A DNA stretch of 39,958 nucleotides from a virus. The position numbers and the translations under genes were made by a program. The notes under the pieces were generated by a model that was not told where the DNA came from, did not search any database, and saw nothing but the letters and a program-made list of their open reading frames with translations. The DNA lies in the IMG/VR virus record IMGVR_UViG_3300031601_000004, positions 1 to 39,958 of that record, one strand, 5' to 3'. Shown here piece after piece: positions 1 through 8,522 of the stretch; position 1 is the stretch's first letter; each line of letters begins with the position of its first letter.

Positions 1-1274
1 ATACTCTAGGTGCAACGGATTTAACTTCATCTATAATGGGCTTAATCGGTATGGTTGATTCAGGTAAATCAATGTATAAACCAGAAGTTGGAAATGTAAC
101 TCTTACTAAAATTTCAGATATGAAATTTCCTAAGAATATTATATTTTTTTTACAAGCTATAATTGACTGGTTAGGAAATGTTGTTAAGAAATTTATTTCA
201 GGATTTACAAATGGAATACAACGATTATTCGGATTAAAATCTGCAGATGACTTTAAAGGAGATTTAATTCCTAGATTACAAAAAGCTAAAAATATTGAGA
301 GTTGGATAACATTACCAAATGATCCAAAGGCTCCAAAGGCTGCATCAGTTATTCAAGCAAGTTTTGATACTCTTGAAAAAATTAATAATGTTTTCAATGG
401 AACTAACTTACGTGAAAGCGTAGAACTTACAGAAGCACCTTATAATAAAGCAGATTACGGTGAAACAGTAGAACCAGAACGTAAGAATGTTGCAACAGGA
501 ATTATGATTGATGTACGTAAAGAAATGCAAGAATTAGAACAAATGCTTACTCATTTCTTAGACCTATTTGACAATGCTTATGGTTCAAATCAAGAACACT
601 TATTCGAAACTGAAGATTTACAATTATTACTTGAACTATTCAAGGAAACAATGAAAACTATTTCTAGTGGTAGAGTTCCAGCTTATGCTCTTCAAGGAAA
701 TCTTACTGAATTAGATATCATTAATAAAAGTAAATTAAAAGATAATTTAATTAGAACTAAAATTAATGTTGATAGTTTAAAACGTGCTTATGTTGAAACA
801 CAACGTGGGATCATACAAAAACTTCAAACTATTACTCAAAAGCAATTATTTGCTTCTCAAGGTTTAGGTATTAATTTCAGATTCTATAGTGCAGGTACTT
901 ATCAAGCAATGATAAATATCCTCCAAGTAATTAATCCTAGAATCAAAGATGCTCATAAATTAGAGAAAAAACTTTCTCGTATGGGACAAATCTTTAATAA
1001 AGTTACTATTGAACTTGGGAAACAACGAAGATCAATTGCAAACTTTGGAGATGTAACATATACGCCAGTTTATCAAAGAAAAATTAATGACCTATTTGAC
1101 TCTGCAAGATTTGTAAGTCAAACGATTACACTTAGATTAACCACTCTAGGCTTATATATCAAAGAATTAAAAGATGTTCAAGAAGCAATTATGAACTCAA
1201 ATTCAATTAATGCTAGAAGTAAAGGTATTATTAAAAAAAATATATTTGGCTCAAATAGAGGTTTATTTAAATAA
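1..1274 (+). CDS. Unknown protein, 5' end outside window (partial)
   Basis: The frame is open from base 3 to the TAA at 1272-1274, so the ATG at 36 is probably internal and the real start lies to the left of the window. About 424 residues are visible. The protein looks largely alpha-helical, with a hydrophobic helix near the visible N-terminus (around FFLQAIIDWLGNVVKKFI) followed by long charged helices. I recognise no domain. A strong hairpin terminator follows at 1291, so this gene ends a transcription unit separate from the HNH gene. A virion or scaffold role is possible but nothing in the sequence shows it. Confidence 0.8.
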   Translation, partial: TLGATDLTSSIMGLIGMVDSGKSMYKPEVGNVTLTKISDMKFPKNIIFFLQAIIDWLGNVVKKFISGFTNGIQRLFGLKSADDFKGDLIPRLQKAKNIESWITLPNDPKAPKAASVIQASFDTLEKINNVFNGTNLRESVELTEAPYNKADYGETVEPERKNVATGIMIDVRKEMQELEQMLTHFLDLFDNAYGSNQEHLFETEDLQLLLELFKETMKTISSGRVPAYALQGNLTELDIINKSKLKDNLIRTKINVDSLKRAYVETQRGIIQKLQTITQKQLFASQGLGINFRFYSAGTYQAMINILQVINPRIKDAHKLEKKLSRMGQIFNKVTIELGKQRRSIANFGDVTYTPVYQRKINDLFDSARFVSQTITLRLTTLGLYIKELKDVQEAIMNSNSINARSKGIIKKNIFGSNRGLFK

Positions 1275-1290
1275 AACTTATAAAATTAAA

Positions 1291-1323
1291 GAAATAAGCT
1301 TAAAGGCTTATTTCTCTTTTTTT
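1291..1323 (+). terminator. Intrinsic terminator
   Basis: A perfect 9-bp stem GAAATAAGC/GCTTATTTC (1291-1299 and 1306-1314) with a 6-nt loop is followed by a T-rich tail. It lies between the partial first gene and the HNH unit. Confidence 0.85.
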
Positions 1324-1345
1324 AATTTTCAAAAGAAGTTAAAAT

Positions 1346-1357
1346 AATATATTATAA
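1346..1357 (+). promoter_or_regulatory. Candidate promoter motif, AATATATTATA class
   Basis: AATATATTATAA lies 23 nt after the first terminator and about 45 nt before the start at 1403. The surrounding 15-mer is identical to the one at 28642-28656, also in a gap between a terminator and a gene. No start site is known. The AT-rich background makes this a candidate only. Confidence 0.4.
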
Positions 1358-1402
1358 TACAGAGTATAAGCGTATATTATTATAAGAAGGAGAAAAATTA
1401 CT

Positions 1403-1936
1403 ATGATATGTAAAATACTAAACAATGATGTCCTTACGCAAACTTATAAACTGGAATTTCCAGATGGACGAATTGCTGAATACAAACACAATACAAACAG
1501 AAATATATTTGTAGGAAACAATTGTACGGGACCTGGCAAAGATTTGGATATGTATTATTTTAAATTTATTAGTGACCTTAAGGTCGAATTAGAATTAGCT
1601 GAAAGTAGTGTTACTATAAAAGGTTACGTTTTAGTTAAACTTAAAGGAGTTAGCAAAGTTACAGATTCAGCACATCGTATGGTATGCTGGTCATGGAATG
1701 GGAAATTTTTAACTAAATTTCATGTTGACCATATTAATGGAGACAAACTTAATAATACACCAGACAACTTACAAGCAGTTCCAGCAATTGTAAACACATT
1801 TAGAGCGTTTTTTAATTATCAGCATACAGGACAAAGCATTAAATACAAAAATTATGTAATTAATGAACTAGTCAAAGCAAATACAGCTGAGGAAATGTTA
1901 GAATTAATGAAAGCAGTAATAGCAGATCAAAAATAA
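1403..1936 (+). CDS. HNH endonuclease (homing-type, free-standing)
   Basis: This 177-aa protein carries an HNH nuclease core at about residues 92-130: an AHRMVCWSW segment, then HVDHINGDKLNNTPDNLQAV. This is the usual H...DHINGD..NN...NL pattern of phage HNH endonucleases in the homing group. The first 90 residues resemble no domain I can name and may carry target specificity. An AAGGAG ribosome binding site precedes the ATG. It has its own candidate promoter and sits just upstream of the nucleotide pyrophosphatase and the DNA polymerase fragment, a typical place for a selfish gene. Whether it still cuts DNA cannot be told. Identification of the HNH core is secure; the homing role is inferred. 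Confidence 0.85.
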   Translation: MICKILNNDVLTQTYKLEFPDGRIAEYKHNTNRNIFVGNNCTGPGKDLDMYYFKFISDLKVELELAESSVTIKGYVLVKLKGVSKVTDSAHRMVCWSWNGKFLTKFHVDHINGDKLNNTPDNLQAVPAIVNTFRAFFNYQHTGQSIKYKNYVINELVKANTAEEMLELMKAVIADQK

Positions 1937-1961
1937 CTTACAGTAAGGGTGATTACACAGA

Positions 1962-2582
1962 ATGATTAAAATATTACTAGCCTCTAATAATAGAGGAAAA
2001 TACGAAGAATTAGTAGAGACTTTTGCAGAAAACGGATTTGAGTTAATCTTTGACGGGAATTTAGACCTTGAAGAAGACTCACTCATATTAGAAAAGAATG
2101 CTGAGACAAAAGCGATATGTGGAGCAAAGCAACGACAAATGCTCGCAATAGGCGAAGATACAGGATTTTTTATTCCGGCACTAGACTACTTTCCAGGGGT
2201 GCATGCCAACCGTTGGATGGAAGGAACATGGCATGAAAAACGAATGAAGATATTAGAATTAATGGAAGGTCGGTTTGACAGACGTGCATGGCTTATTAAC
2301 AATTTTGCAATTTCAACTCCAACTGGAGATATAATTGGAAATGCTAAAGTTCAAAATGAATATACAATTGGATATGAAGAACATATTAATCCAGATTCAG
2401 AAACTTTTGGATATAATGAATTATTGATTATGCAAGGGCATTATATTGGAGAATTAGAAAAAGACGAAAGAAATTTTTTAAAACATCGTGCAAGATTTAT
2501 TAAAGAATTAAAAGCTGATATGTTTTATAATAGTAGTAATAAATATTATCAAAATCTGTTATTACAGGAGCGTGGAAAATAA
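1962..2582 (+). CDS. RdgB/HAM1-like non-canonical purine NTP pyrophosphatase
   Basis: This 206-aa protein matches the HAM1/RdgB (XTP/dITP diphosphatase) family along its length: the N-terminal phosphate-binding signature LLASNNRGKYEEL (residues 5-17), the catalytic segment GEDTGFFIPAL with Asp66, PGVHANRW (79-85), and the C-terminal FGYNELLI and KHRARFIKEL blocks, equivalent to the family FGYDP and SHRGRA motifs. The family hydrolyses ITP, dITP and XTP to monophosphates. In a phage it could clean or reshape the dNTP pool. It is followed by the polymerase fragment with an overlap (TAA at 2580-2582, ATG at 2582), so the two are translationally coupled. The ribosome binding site is weak. Family is confident; substrate is not. 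Confidence 0.9.
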   Translation: MIKILLASNNRGKYEELVETFAENGFELIFDGNLDLEEDSLILEKNAETKAICGAKQRQMLAIGEDTGFFIPALDYFPGVHANRWMEGTWHEKRMKILELMEGRFDRRAWLINNFAISTPTGDIIGNAKVQNEYTIGYEEHINPDSETFGYNELLIMQGHYIGELEKDERNFLKHRARFIKELKADMFYNSSNKYYQNLLLQERGK

Positions 2583-4546
2583 TGAACTTACAAATTAGAA
2601 ATAGAGATTATAGTAAAAACATTACTTTCCAAAATCTATGGTTAAAAGAACAATATTCACGGCTTAGAAAGATATATTCTCCAGAAGAATTATCTAAAGA
2701 CGATTTAGTTAATCTTCTAATGACTAAATATACACAAAGAAGATTATCAAATGGTAGACTATTCTCGAATACTTCAAATGAAAACACTGTTATGACACAA
2801 GAGCAGTTTATCGATTTATTCTTAAATAACGAATACATTCTATCTGGATACGGTGTGTTGTATCAAGATCAAGCAAATTCAATTAATATTAGCTCATCAG
2901 CACTTAAATTCTTATTAGACTCACGAAAAATTTATAAGACAAAGATGGAGGCAAGCCCTCATGGTTCAGAACAGTATGTTTACTACAGAATTTTACAGTT
3001 AACATATAAGGTTCTAGCAAATAGTTATTATGGAATTCTTGGTGAACGAAATTCAACGTTCTATAATCCACATGTACAAAATTCTATTACAATGACAGGT
3101 CAAGATTTAACTACAACTGCAATTATATCGTTAGAGAATTTTTTAGCTGATAATACAGAGTTTAATGATTTTGACGACATTATGACTTTTGTTCAAGAAA
3201 CAATAACAAAAGAAACAACTGATACTATTCTTAGATATGTTGATGTACCAAAAGATGGAACAGACTTACTTATGTATTTTCAAGGTAAGACTAGAACATT
3301 AGGTACAGTAGCTGAAGACAAACTTGAAGACATGATCAACAAGTTAGATTCTGAAACTATTAATAGACTTTATTATAAAAATAAAGTTCTTAATTTTATA
3401 TTTGATAGTACTTATTTAAAAGCTAAAATGACTGAGCTAGTTCAATTTAAATATGGTGAAACACCAGAAGATGCTATGCTTGAGCCATTAGCCGAATTCA
3501 AAGATGTTATCGTTAACTTCTGTTTCTCAAATGTAATATTTGAAGACAGATACAAACGAGTTATGAAAGACATGCGTAAAAGTACAATCACTGCAGATAC
3601 AGATTCAGTATTTATTAATTTAAATAACTATATCAACGAGACTACAGTGGGATTAAACTTAGATTCTGAAAATAAAGTTCAACAAATGACAGTAATGAAT
3701 GTGTACATTAGTATTGTTACAGAAGTATTAAAAGAAATATTCTGGAAACTTACTGGAAACATGGGCTTATTAGATGAATATAAACCAATCATTAATATGA
3801 AATCTGAGTATTTATACAAACGAATTATGGCTACAAGAAATAAAAAGAATTATAGTGGTATAATTACTGGTGAACTTGGAAAACTGTTAACCAATCCAGT
3901 TCTAGATATTAAAGGTCTTGCAATTCGTAAAACTACAGTTCCTAAGAAATTAAGAGAACAGTTTACGGAAATATTGAAAGATGATATTCTAGGTGCTGAA
4001 AAAATTAATATCCGAGCAATACTTGGTAAGTTTGATGCTCTTGGATTAGAGATTGAAGATTCATTACGAAAAGGGGAATTATTATATTCACTTCCTAAAA
4101 GTATGGAAATGTTCGACTCATATAAAAATCCTTCTACTCTCGAACAAGTAAGAGGTTCAATTATATGGAATGCTCTAGAACGAGATAACCAAATCGTACC
4201 ACCAGAAAAAATAAATCTACTTAAATTAAAAACTGCGGATAAAGTTCATCCAGCATTACTTGAATTAGAAAAGAACTATCCTAAGAAATACAAAGCTATT
4301 ATGAGAACAGTTTATAATGAAGATTTAGAACAAGAACCAGATATTGATATTTCAAGATTTGGAATGAGCGTCATTGCTGTACCAAAAGGTGTAGATAAGA
4401 TTCCAGAATATCTAAGACCACTTATTGACTACAGAACAATGGTAAGTAAAAATATGCAAAATGGTTATATAATGTTAGAGTCTCTAGGTATTTATACTGA
4501 AGAAGTTGACTCTACAAAATACAAATCAAATATCATAGAATTATAA
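2582..4546 (+). CDS. Family B DNA polymerase, C-terminal palm/thumb fragment lacking motif A
   Basis: This 654-aa protein aligns by eye with the C-terminal half of T4 gp43-type polymerases. Visible parts: a segment around residues 85-121 resembling the stretch after motif A; the fingers motif B with Lys143 and NSYYG at 147-151; motif C as ADTDS at 338-342, giving palm aspartates; and a KKNYSG segment near 419 with DIKGL downstream, typical of the thumb. The 3'-5' exonuclease and the motif A DxxSLYPS aspartate are absent, and the two upstream genes do not contain them. It therefore probably works with a separately encoded N-terminal half, as in split polymerases of some T4-like phages. A long insertion (about 185-330) separates motifs B and C. 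Polymerase identity is strong; the split is inferred. Confidence 0.88.
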   Translation: MNLQIRNRDYSKNITFQNLWLKEQYSRLRKIYSPEELSKDDLVNLLMTKYTQRRLSNGRLFSNTSNENTVMTQEQFIDLFLNNEYILSGYGVLYQDQANSINISSSALKFLLDSRKIYKTKMEASPHGSEQYVYYRILQLTYKVLANSYYGILGERNSTFYNPHVQNSITMTGQDLTTTAIISLENFLADNTEFNDFDDIMTFVQETITKETTDTILRYVDVPKDGTDLLMYFQGKTRTLGTVAEDKLEDMINKLDSETINRLYYKNKVLNFIFDSTYLKAKMTELVQFKYGETPEDAMLEPLAEFKDVIVNFCFSNVIFEDRYKRVMKDMRKSTITADTDSVFINLNNYINETTVGLNLDSENKVQQMTVMNVYISIVTEVLKEIFWKLTGNMGLLDEYKPIINMKSEYLYKRIMATRNKKNYSGIITGELGKLLTNPVLDIKGLAIRKTTVPKKLREQFTEILKDDILGAEKINIRAILGKFDALGLEIEDSLRKGELLYSLPKSMEMFDSYKNPSTLEQVRGSIIWNALERDNQIVPPEKINLLKLKTADKVHPALLELEKNYPKKYKAIMRTVYNEDLEQEPDIDISRFGMSVIAVPKGVDKIPEYLRPLIDYRTMVSKNMQNGYIMLESLGIYTEEVDSTKYKSNIIEL

Positions 4547-4550
4547 AACA

Positions 4551-4577
4551 AGAGAACCTTAGGGTTCTCTTTATTTT
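4551..4577 (+). terminator. Intrinsic terminator
   Basis: An 8-bp stem AGAGAACC/GGTTCTCT with a 4-nt loop is followed by TTATTTT. It starts 4 nt after the polymerase stop codon, and the next gene's ribosome binding site begins at once after the tail. Confidence 0.85.
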
Positions 4578-4592
4578 AAGGGAGGAATATTT

Positions 4593-5120
4593 ATGTTTAA
4601 GAAACGAAGAGAAGCAAAAGCACTACGATTAAAAGAAAAACAAATACAAGAAGATAAGAGACGAAAAGAACGTGATGCTAAATTAACAGCAAAAGAAAAA
4701 GAAAAAGCTGATAAACAAGCTAAATTTGATAAATACTTTGAAGATAAAGATTTAAGCATTCTATTCGATGAAGTAGCTGAAAAAATGGATATAATTGAAA
4801 CTGCAGTAGAAGAAGATGACCATACGCTTACTAATGAGTGGACAGGAAAAGCTAGAAATATTAGACTTAATCTCGGAGCTAAAATACAATTAAAATCTCT
4901 TTCAGGCCATTATACATGGACAAGTGATTCAACGCATTATCCATTATTTAAGAAGGGTGATAATTCTAAAGAAACACTTTACAAGTGTCTTATTGGGTCT
5001 CTTACAGATTCTAGAGGTGATATGTTTGATCATAATTTTAAAGAAGTATACTTAATGTTTAAGACATATGAAAAGAAATTTCCAGAATCGTTATTATTAA
5101 GATTTAGATTAACACTATAG
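4593..5120 (+). CDS. Unknown protein with basic coiled-coil N-terminus
   Basis: This 175-aa protein opens with about 50 residues of Lys/Arg/Glu-rich sequence that should form a single long charged helix or coiled coil. A mixed globular part follows, with no motif I recognise. A GGGAGG ribosome binding site lies 7 nt before the ATG. It stands directly after a terminator with no room for a separate promoter, and is followed 11 nt later by the radical SAM gene. The function is unknown. Confidence 0.8.
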   Translation: MFKKRREAKALRLKEKQIQEDKRRKERDAKLTAKEKEKADKQAKFDKYFEDKDLSILFDEVAEKMDIIETAVEEDDHTLTNEWTGKARNIRLNLGAKIQLKSLSGHYTWTSDSTHYPLFKKGDNSKETLYKCLIGSLTDSRGDMFDHNFKEVYLMFKTYEKKFPESLLLRFRLTL

Positions 5121-5131
5121 GGAGGTAGATT

Positions 5132-5800
5132 ATGAACTTACAAGTAGCAATGCCGTATGAAAAATGTCCATTTAACTGCCCTATGTGTGTGGCAAATGGG
5201 AGAAAAAGATTTCACAATTTTTATAAATCAAATAAAGACACGTATTTAGGTCTTTTAAAATATCAAGCTACATCAGAAAAATATAAAGATTTTGTAATTA
5301 CAGGCGCATCAGATCCATCATTGAATATTCATTGGTTACATGATGTTTTAGAAGCGTTAGAAGGCGTTCATACTGAATTACAAACTAAAAATTATAATAT
5401 TGAGCCAAATAAACTTCCATACTTAAATGTTTTAGCTTATAGTATTACTAATAGTAAAGAATATTTATCTGCATGGGCTTATCCAAGATTAAACAATGGA
5501 ACAAATCGTCTAGTTGTGTTATTAACTGAAGATTTTAAATTTCTAAATGAAACGAACTTTAGTCCAATGGGTTATGATCAAATTACATTTAAGATTTTAC
5601 AAGATACTGCAGATGAAAAAACAAATAAATGGATACAAAAGAATAAAATGAAAGATCTATCTAATATTTATGCAATTGTGGATAAATATAACGGTAGTAA
5701 AACAAGTGTATATTTAGATTCATCATGCCAAGATAGTCATGGGAGATATGAGATTTTCAGAGCTGATGGAAAAATGTATTCTAATTGGGAGGAAGAATAA
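5132..5800 (+). CDS. Radical SAM protein
   Basis: This 222-aa protein has a CxxxCxxC motif very near its N-terminus (Cys12, Cys16, Cys19, in CPFNCPMC), the signature of radical S-adenosylmethionine enzymes that bind a [4Fe-4S] cluster. It is followed by a beta-strand and glycine region (DFVITGASDPSLN, about residues 53-66) placed like the family GGE motif, though here it reads GAS. At about 220 residues it is short, close to NrdG- or QueE-sized members, but I see no feature that assigns it to either. A GGGAGG site precedes the start. Its stop overlaps the next ATG (TAATG), so the pair is coupled. Possible roles include DNA or tRNA base modification. Superfamily is fairly sure; reaction unknown. 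Confidence 0.75.
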   Translation: MNLQVAMPYEKCPFNCPMCVANGRKRFHNFYKSNKDTYLGLLKYQATSEKYKDFVITGASDPSLNIHWLHDVLEALEGVHTELQTKNYNIEPNKLPYLNVLAYSITNSKEYLSAWAYPRLNNGTNRLVVLLTEDFKFLNETNFSPMGYDQITFKILQDTADEKTNKWIQKNKMKDLSNIYAIVDKYNGSKTSVYLDSSCQDSHGRYEIFRADGKMYSNWEEE

Positions 5801-6582
5801 TGTGTGATCGAGAACAAGTTGTAGTAACTAGTACTTCAGGTTTTATTTATGATAAAATACAAGAAATTGATAGAATTAATATTGTATATGACATATTACA
5901 AGTTGATGAAAGAGCAGTGCATGTTAAAAAACCTTGTACATGTAATGGCGAATCATCATATTATTATGCTTCATATAACGCCAAGCAAATTAAAGGCTCA
6001 GTATTTATTCATAAAGAAACAAAAACTTGGGACCCAGATCCATTAGGATTTTATATTACAGAAACTAGTTTATTTGAAAAAATAGATACTAATGGTAATG
6101 TTACTAAATATAATTTGATTGAAAGTAAAGAACTAATAACTGATTCAGATGATCTTATATTATTAGCAAGTTTAAATGGTATAATTTCAAATGTTGATGA
6201 GTTTAAAGAAATTTTACAATCAAAATTAGATGAGTTATTAAAATATAGAAAAACAATAGCACCTTATGTTGAAATAGAACTAAGTGGTACAAAGAAAGCA
6301 TTTTATTTTGAATATGGTGATTTTTGGATTAATTTTAATATAAATAAAAATGATAATATGAGTTTTGGAATTTCTGGAGTAGTTAATTTTGATGATAACG
6401 ATATTCCAGTTAGTTATAACAGAGAGTATCATTCATCTCAACCAATAATTAAAGATCGTATGCAAGAAAAATATATCGAGTTTGCCATAAAGAATGATGT
6501 AAAAAAGATTGATAATGGATATATTATTAACAATACATATTATGAAACAATTGAAGAATATACCAAATCAATAGACGACTAG
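5800..6582 (+). CDS. Unknown protein coupled to radical SAM gene
   Basis: This is a 260-aa protein. I take ATG 5800, which overlaps the upstream stop as TAATG and has GGGAGGA about 8 nt before it, rather than the TTG at 5785 that lies inside that ribosome binding site. It contains a KPCTCNG segment near residue 45, a middle helical region, and a C-terminal part rich in beta strands and aromatic residues. No family is recognised. Translational coupling suggests it works with the radical SAM protein or shares its expression. Confidence 0.8.
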   Translation: MCDREQVVVTSTSGFIYDKIQEIDRINIVYDILQVDERAVHVKKPCTCNGESSYYYASYNAKQIKGSVFIHKETKTWDPDPLGFYITETSLFEKIDTNGNVTKYNLIESKELITDSDDLILLASLNGIISNVDEFKEILQSKLDELLKYRKTIAPYVEIELSGTKKAFYFEYGDFWINFNINKNDNMSFGISGVVNFDDNDIPVSYNREYHSSQPIIKDRMQEKYIEFAIKNDVKKIDNGYIINNTYYETIEEYTKSIDD

Positions 6583-6592
6583 GGAGGAAATT

Positions 6593-7528
6593 ATGAGCAA
6601 AGTAAAAGATACAGATATCCAAGCAATTAAATTAATTTTCGATGTGTATGAGGATAAACAAAATCTTATCAACATGCAATGCGCAAAATATAAATTAACA
6701 GAAGAATTTATGATAGCATTTGCAAAATATGTAACACCTGAAGCATTTTCTAAATCACCAAATTTAGAATATGAAATGATTCAGTTATATCAAGAATTTT
6801 TCGATATGAATTTCTGGGTTGAGAGCACCGAGAAGTCATTAGAACCATTAATGCATGATTTCTTTCATGCAGGTTGTGGTGATCTTACTGATGAAGCAAT
6901 TAAGAATGCTAGACCAGAAAAGATGACAATTGAATTTTATAAAAAATTTGAAGCAGTTCTTACAACAGAAACAAAACAATTAGTGCTAAGTAAATCAACT
7001 TTAGCACAAGATGAAGAAATACTTATTGGGAGTGCTGAATTTCTTACAAGAGATGTATTCAAAAATAGACGCTTAGACATTAAATGGTCTACTACTTTAA
7101 TTGAAAAAATACTTCGAAACAAAGTTTTAACCGTAAGATTTTTAATGGCTGCTTTAAGCAAAACAAAAGATATTTTCTTTATTGAGAGAATACTTGCAGA
7201 CCAAACGCTAACTTATGAGGAAACAACTGAAATGTTTGATGTTGAATTTAAGAACTTTACAAATAGAATCTCTGAGAATCAATTAGGAGCATTCTTTGAT
7301 ATTGTAAGAGCTTATAATCCAGCAGCATTTACATATAACTCATTAAAATACATATTAATGATGAAAGATTTATTAAGCGAAGACTTTTTATCTGAAAACT
7401 CTGATTTGTTTATGGAAGCTGCACTATTTAGCGACTTAGTTAGATATGCACGAAGAAATAATTATATGGATCTATTATTATTATTAAAATTAAATGAAAA
7501 TAATCATTCAGAAGAAGAAGACTACTAA
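6593..7528 (+). CDS. Unknown all-helical protein
   Basis: This 311-aa protein is predicted from its residue pattern to be almost entirely alpha-helical, with repeating amphipathic helices of about 20-30 residues, as in helical-repeat scaffolds. I recognise no family motif and no catalytic residues. A GGGAGG site lies 7 nt upstream of the ATG, and the gene follows the previous one after 10 nt, so it belongs to the 4593-8240 operon. Confidence 0.78.
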   Translation: MSKVKDTDIQAIKLIFDVYEDKQNLINMQCAKYKLTEEFMIAFAKYVTPEAFSKSPNLEYEMIQLYQEFFDMNFWVESTEKSLEPLMHDFFHAGCGDLTDEAIKNARPEKMTIEFYKKFEAVLTTETKQLVLSKSTLAQDEEILIGSAEFLTRDVFKNRRLDIKWSTTLIEKILRNKVLTVRFLMAALSKTKDIFFIERILADQTLTYEETTEMFDVEFKNFTNRISENQLGAFFDIVRAYNPAAFTYNSLKYILMMKDLLSEDFLSENSDLFMEAALFSDLVRYARRNNYMDLLLLLKLNENNHSEEEDY

Positions 7529-7547
7529 ATAAAGGAGTGAAAAGACT

Positions 7548-8240
7548 ATGAACGTAAGCGCATTATCAGGAACATTTATTATTGACATGGACGAAGTTCT
7601 AGTTGATATCAGTCCCGCACAGTACAATAAAATACGTGCAAATTGGAGAAAATATAGTCGGTTCTTTAACGACCTTGGCCCACTTACGGATCAAGGTGTA
7701 TTTAATAGACCCATATATAAAATCTCAGAATGGCTGTTGAAAGATGAGTATAAAAATTTAGAGGAAGACGAACTTAAGCAAACTAAAAAATTTATTTATA
7801 GTTTGATAACAGGTGATTTCTTTTCTACAGACTTATATTCACGCTTAGCACCAACAGATTTTGCTCGTAAAACAATTATGAAAAGAGCATTTATGGAACA
7901 TGTAAGGGTTAAGAAAGTTTATATTTTAACTCGTTATGTGGATGACGTAATGCTAGAATCAAAAAAGAAATTTATTAATAAATATTTTAATCATTCAAAG
8001 ATTGAAATTATTCCAGTTCCATTAGCTGAAAAGAAATCAGATTATATTAAAAAGCTTGGAATATCATGGAATGTTTTTATTGATGACGAAATTACTAATA
8101 TCACTGATTTTGCAGAGAATTTAAATATCGAAGGTAAAGAATTTATTATTCCAAAAAAGGGGTATAACGAAATGCCAGATTTATTAGATATTCTTATTCG
8201 AGAAAAAGGCGCAGTATGCAATTATTATGAAGGAACTTAA
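7548..8240 (+). CDS. HAD-superfamily phosphatase (5'-deoxyribonucleotidase-like)
   Basis: This 230-aa protein has the haloacid dehalogenase layout. Motif I is IIDMDEVLVD, with nucleophile Asp13 and acid/base Asp15. Motif II is a strand ending in YILTR near residue 126. Motif IV is FIDDE near residue 180, supplying the Mg-binding acids. A helical cap sits between motifs I and II. The DMDxV start and size fit phage and bacterial 5'(3')-deoxyribonucleotidases, so it may dephosphorylate nucleoside monophosphates, but polynucleotide 3'-phosphatases share this fold. An AAAGGAG site precedes the ATG. The TAA forms part of the loop of a terminator hairpin that ends this operon. Confidence 0.8.
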   Translation: MNVSALSGTFIIDMDEVLVDISPAQYNKIRANWRKYSRFFNDLGPLTDQGVFNRPIYKISEWLLKDEYKNLEEDELKQTKKFIYSLITGDFFSTDLYSRLAPTDFARKTIMKRAFMEHVRVKKVYILTRYVDDVMLESKKKFINKYFNHSKIEIIPVPLAEKKSDYIKKLGISWNVFIDDEITNITDFAENLNIEGKEFIIPKKGYNEMPDLLDILIREKGAVCNYYEGT

Positions 8241-8257
8241 TAGTTCCTTCTATTATT
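8229..8257 (+). terminator. Intrinsic terminator enclosing a stop codon
   Basis: A 9-bp stem GAAGGAACT/AGTTCCTTC (8229-8237 and 8242-8250) places the TAA of the HAD gene in its loop. The tail TATTATT is only moderately T-rich. Translation to the stop would melt the hairpin, so it may respond to translation. Confidence 0.7.
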
Positions 8258-8270
8258 AAGGATGAAAATT

Positions 8271-8510
8271 ATGTTAAATAGTAAAGAAGCACGCAAAGCA
8301 TCTCTTGCAAGTTTAATAGATAGCATTGATACTGAAATTATATACGCTACTAGAATTCATAATACTTATGCTGATGTAAATATACTTGGCTATGCATTTA
8401 GTACAGAAGAATTAGAAAAAATTATTAAAAAATATAAAGATATTGGTTATAATTTATATGTATCAGACTATGTTGGAAATTGGCCGTTTACTTTACGAGT
8501 TAAATGGTAG
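8271..8510 (+). CDS. Small unknown protein (79 aa)
   Basis: I choose the ATG at 8271 because AAGGATG sits about 8 nt before it; the ATG at 8262 overlaps that ribosome binding site. The protein has an N-terminal helix, a beta strand with Tyr/His residues and a C-terminal YLYVSDYVGNWP-like stretch. It looks like a small mixed alpha/beta domain without motifs I recognise. It heads the unit with the HD hydrolase, 12 nt upstream. Confidence 0.65.
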   Translation: MLNSKEARKASLASLIDSIDTEIIYATRIHNTYADVNILGYAFSTEELEKIIKKYKDIGYNLYVSDYVGNWPFTLRVKW

Positions 8511-8522
8511 AAGGAGGTAATT

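Noticed and set aside
5849-6046. 65-codon + strand ORF inside the 5800-6582 gene
   Set aside because: It is out of frame with a well-supported gene, has no ribosome binding site and has a composition typical of a shifted frame.
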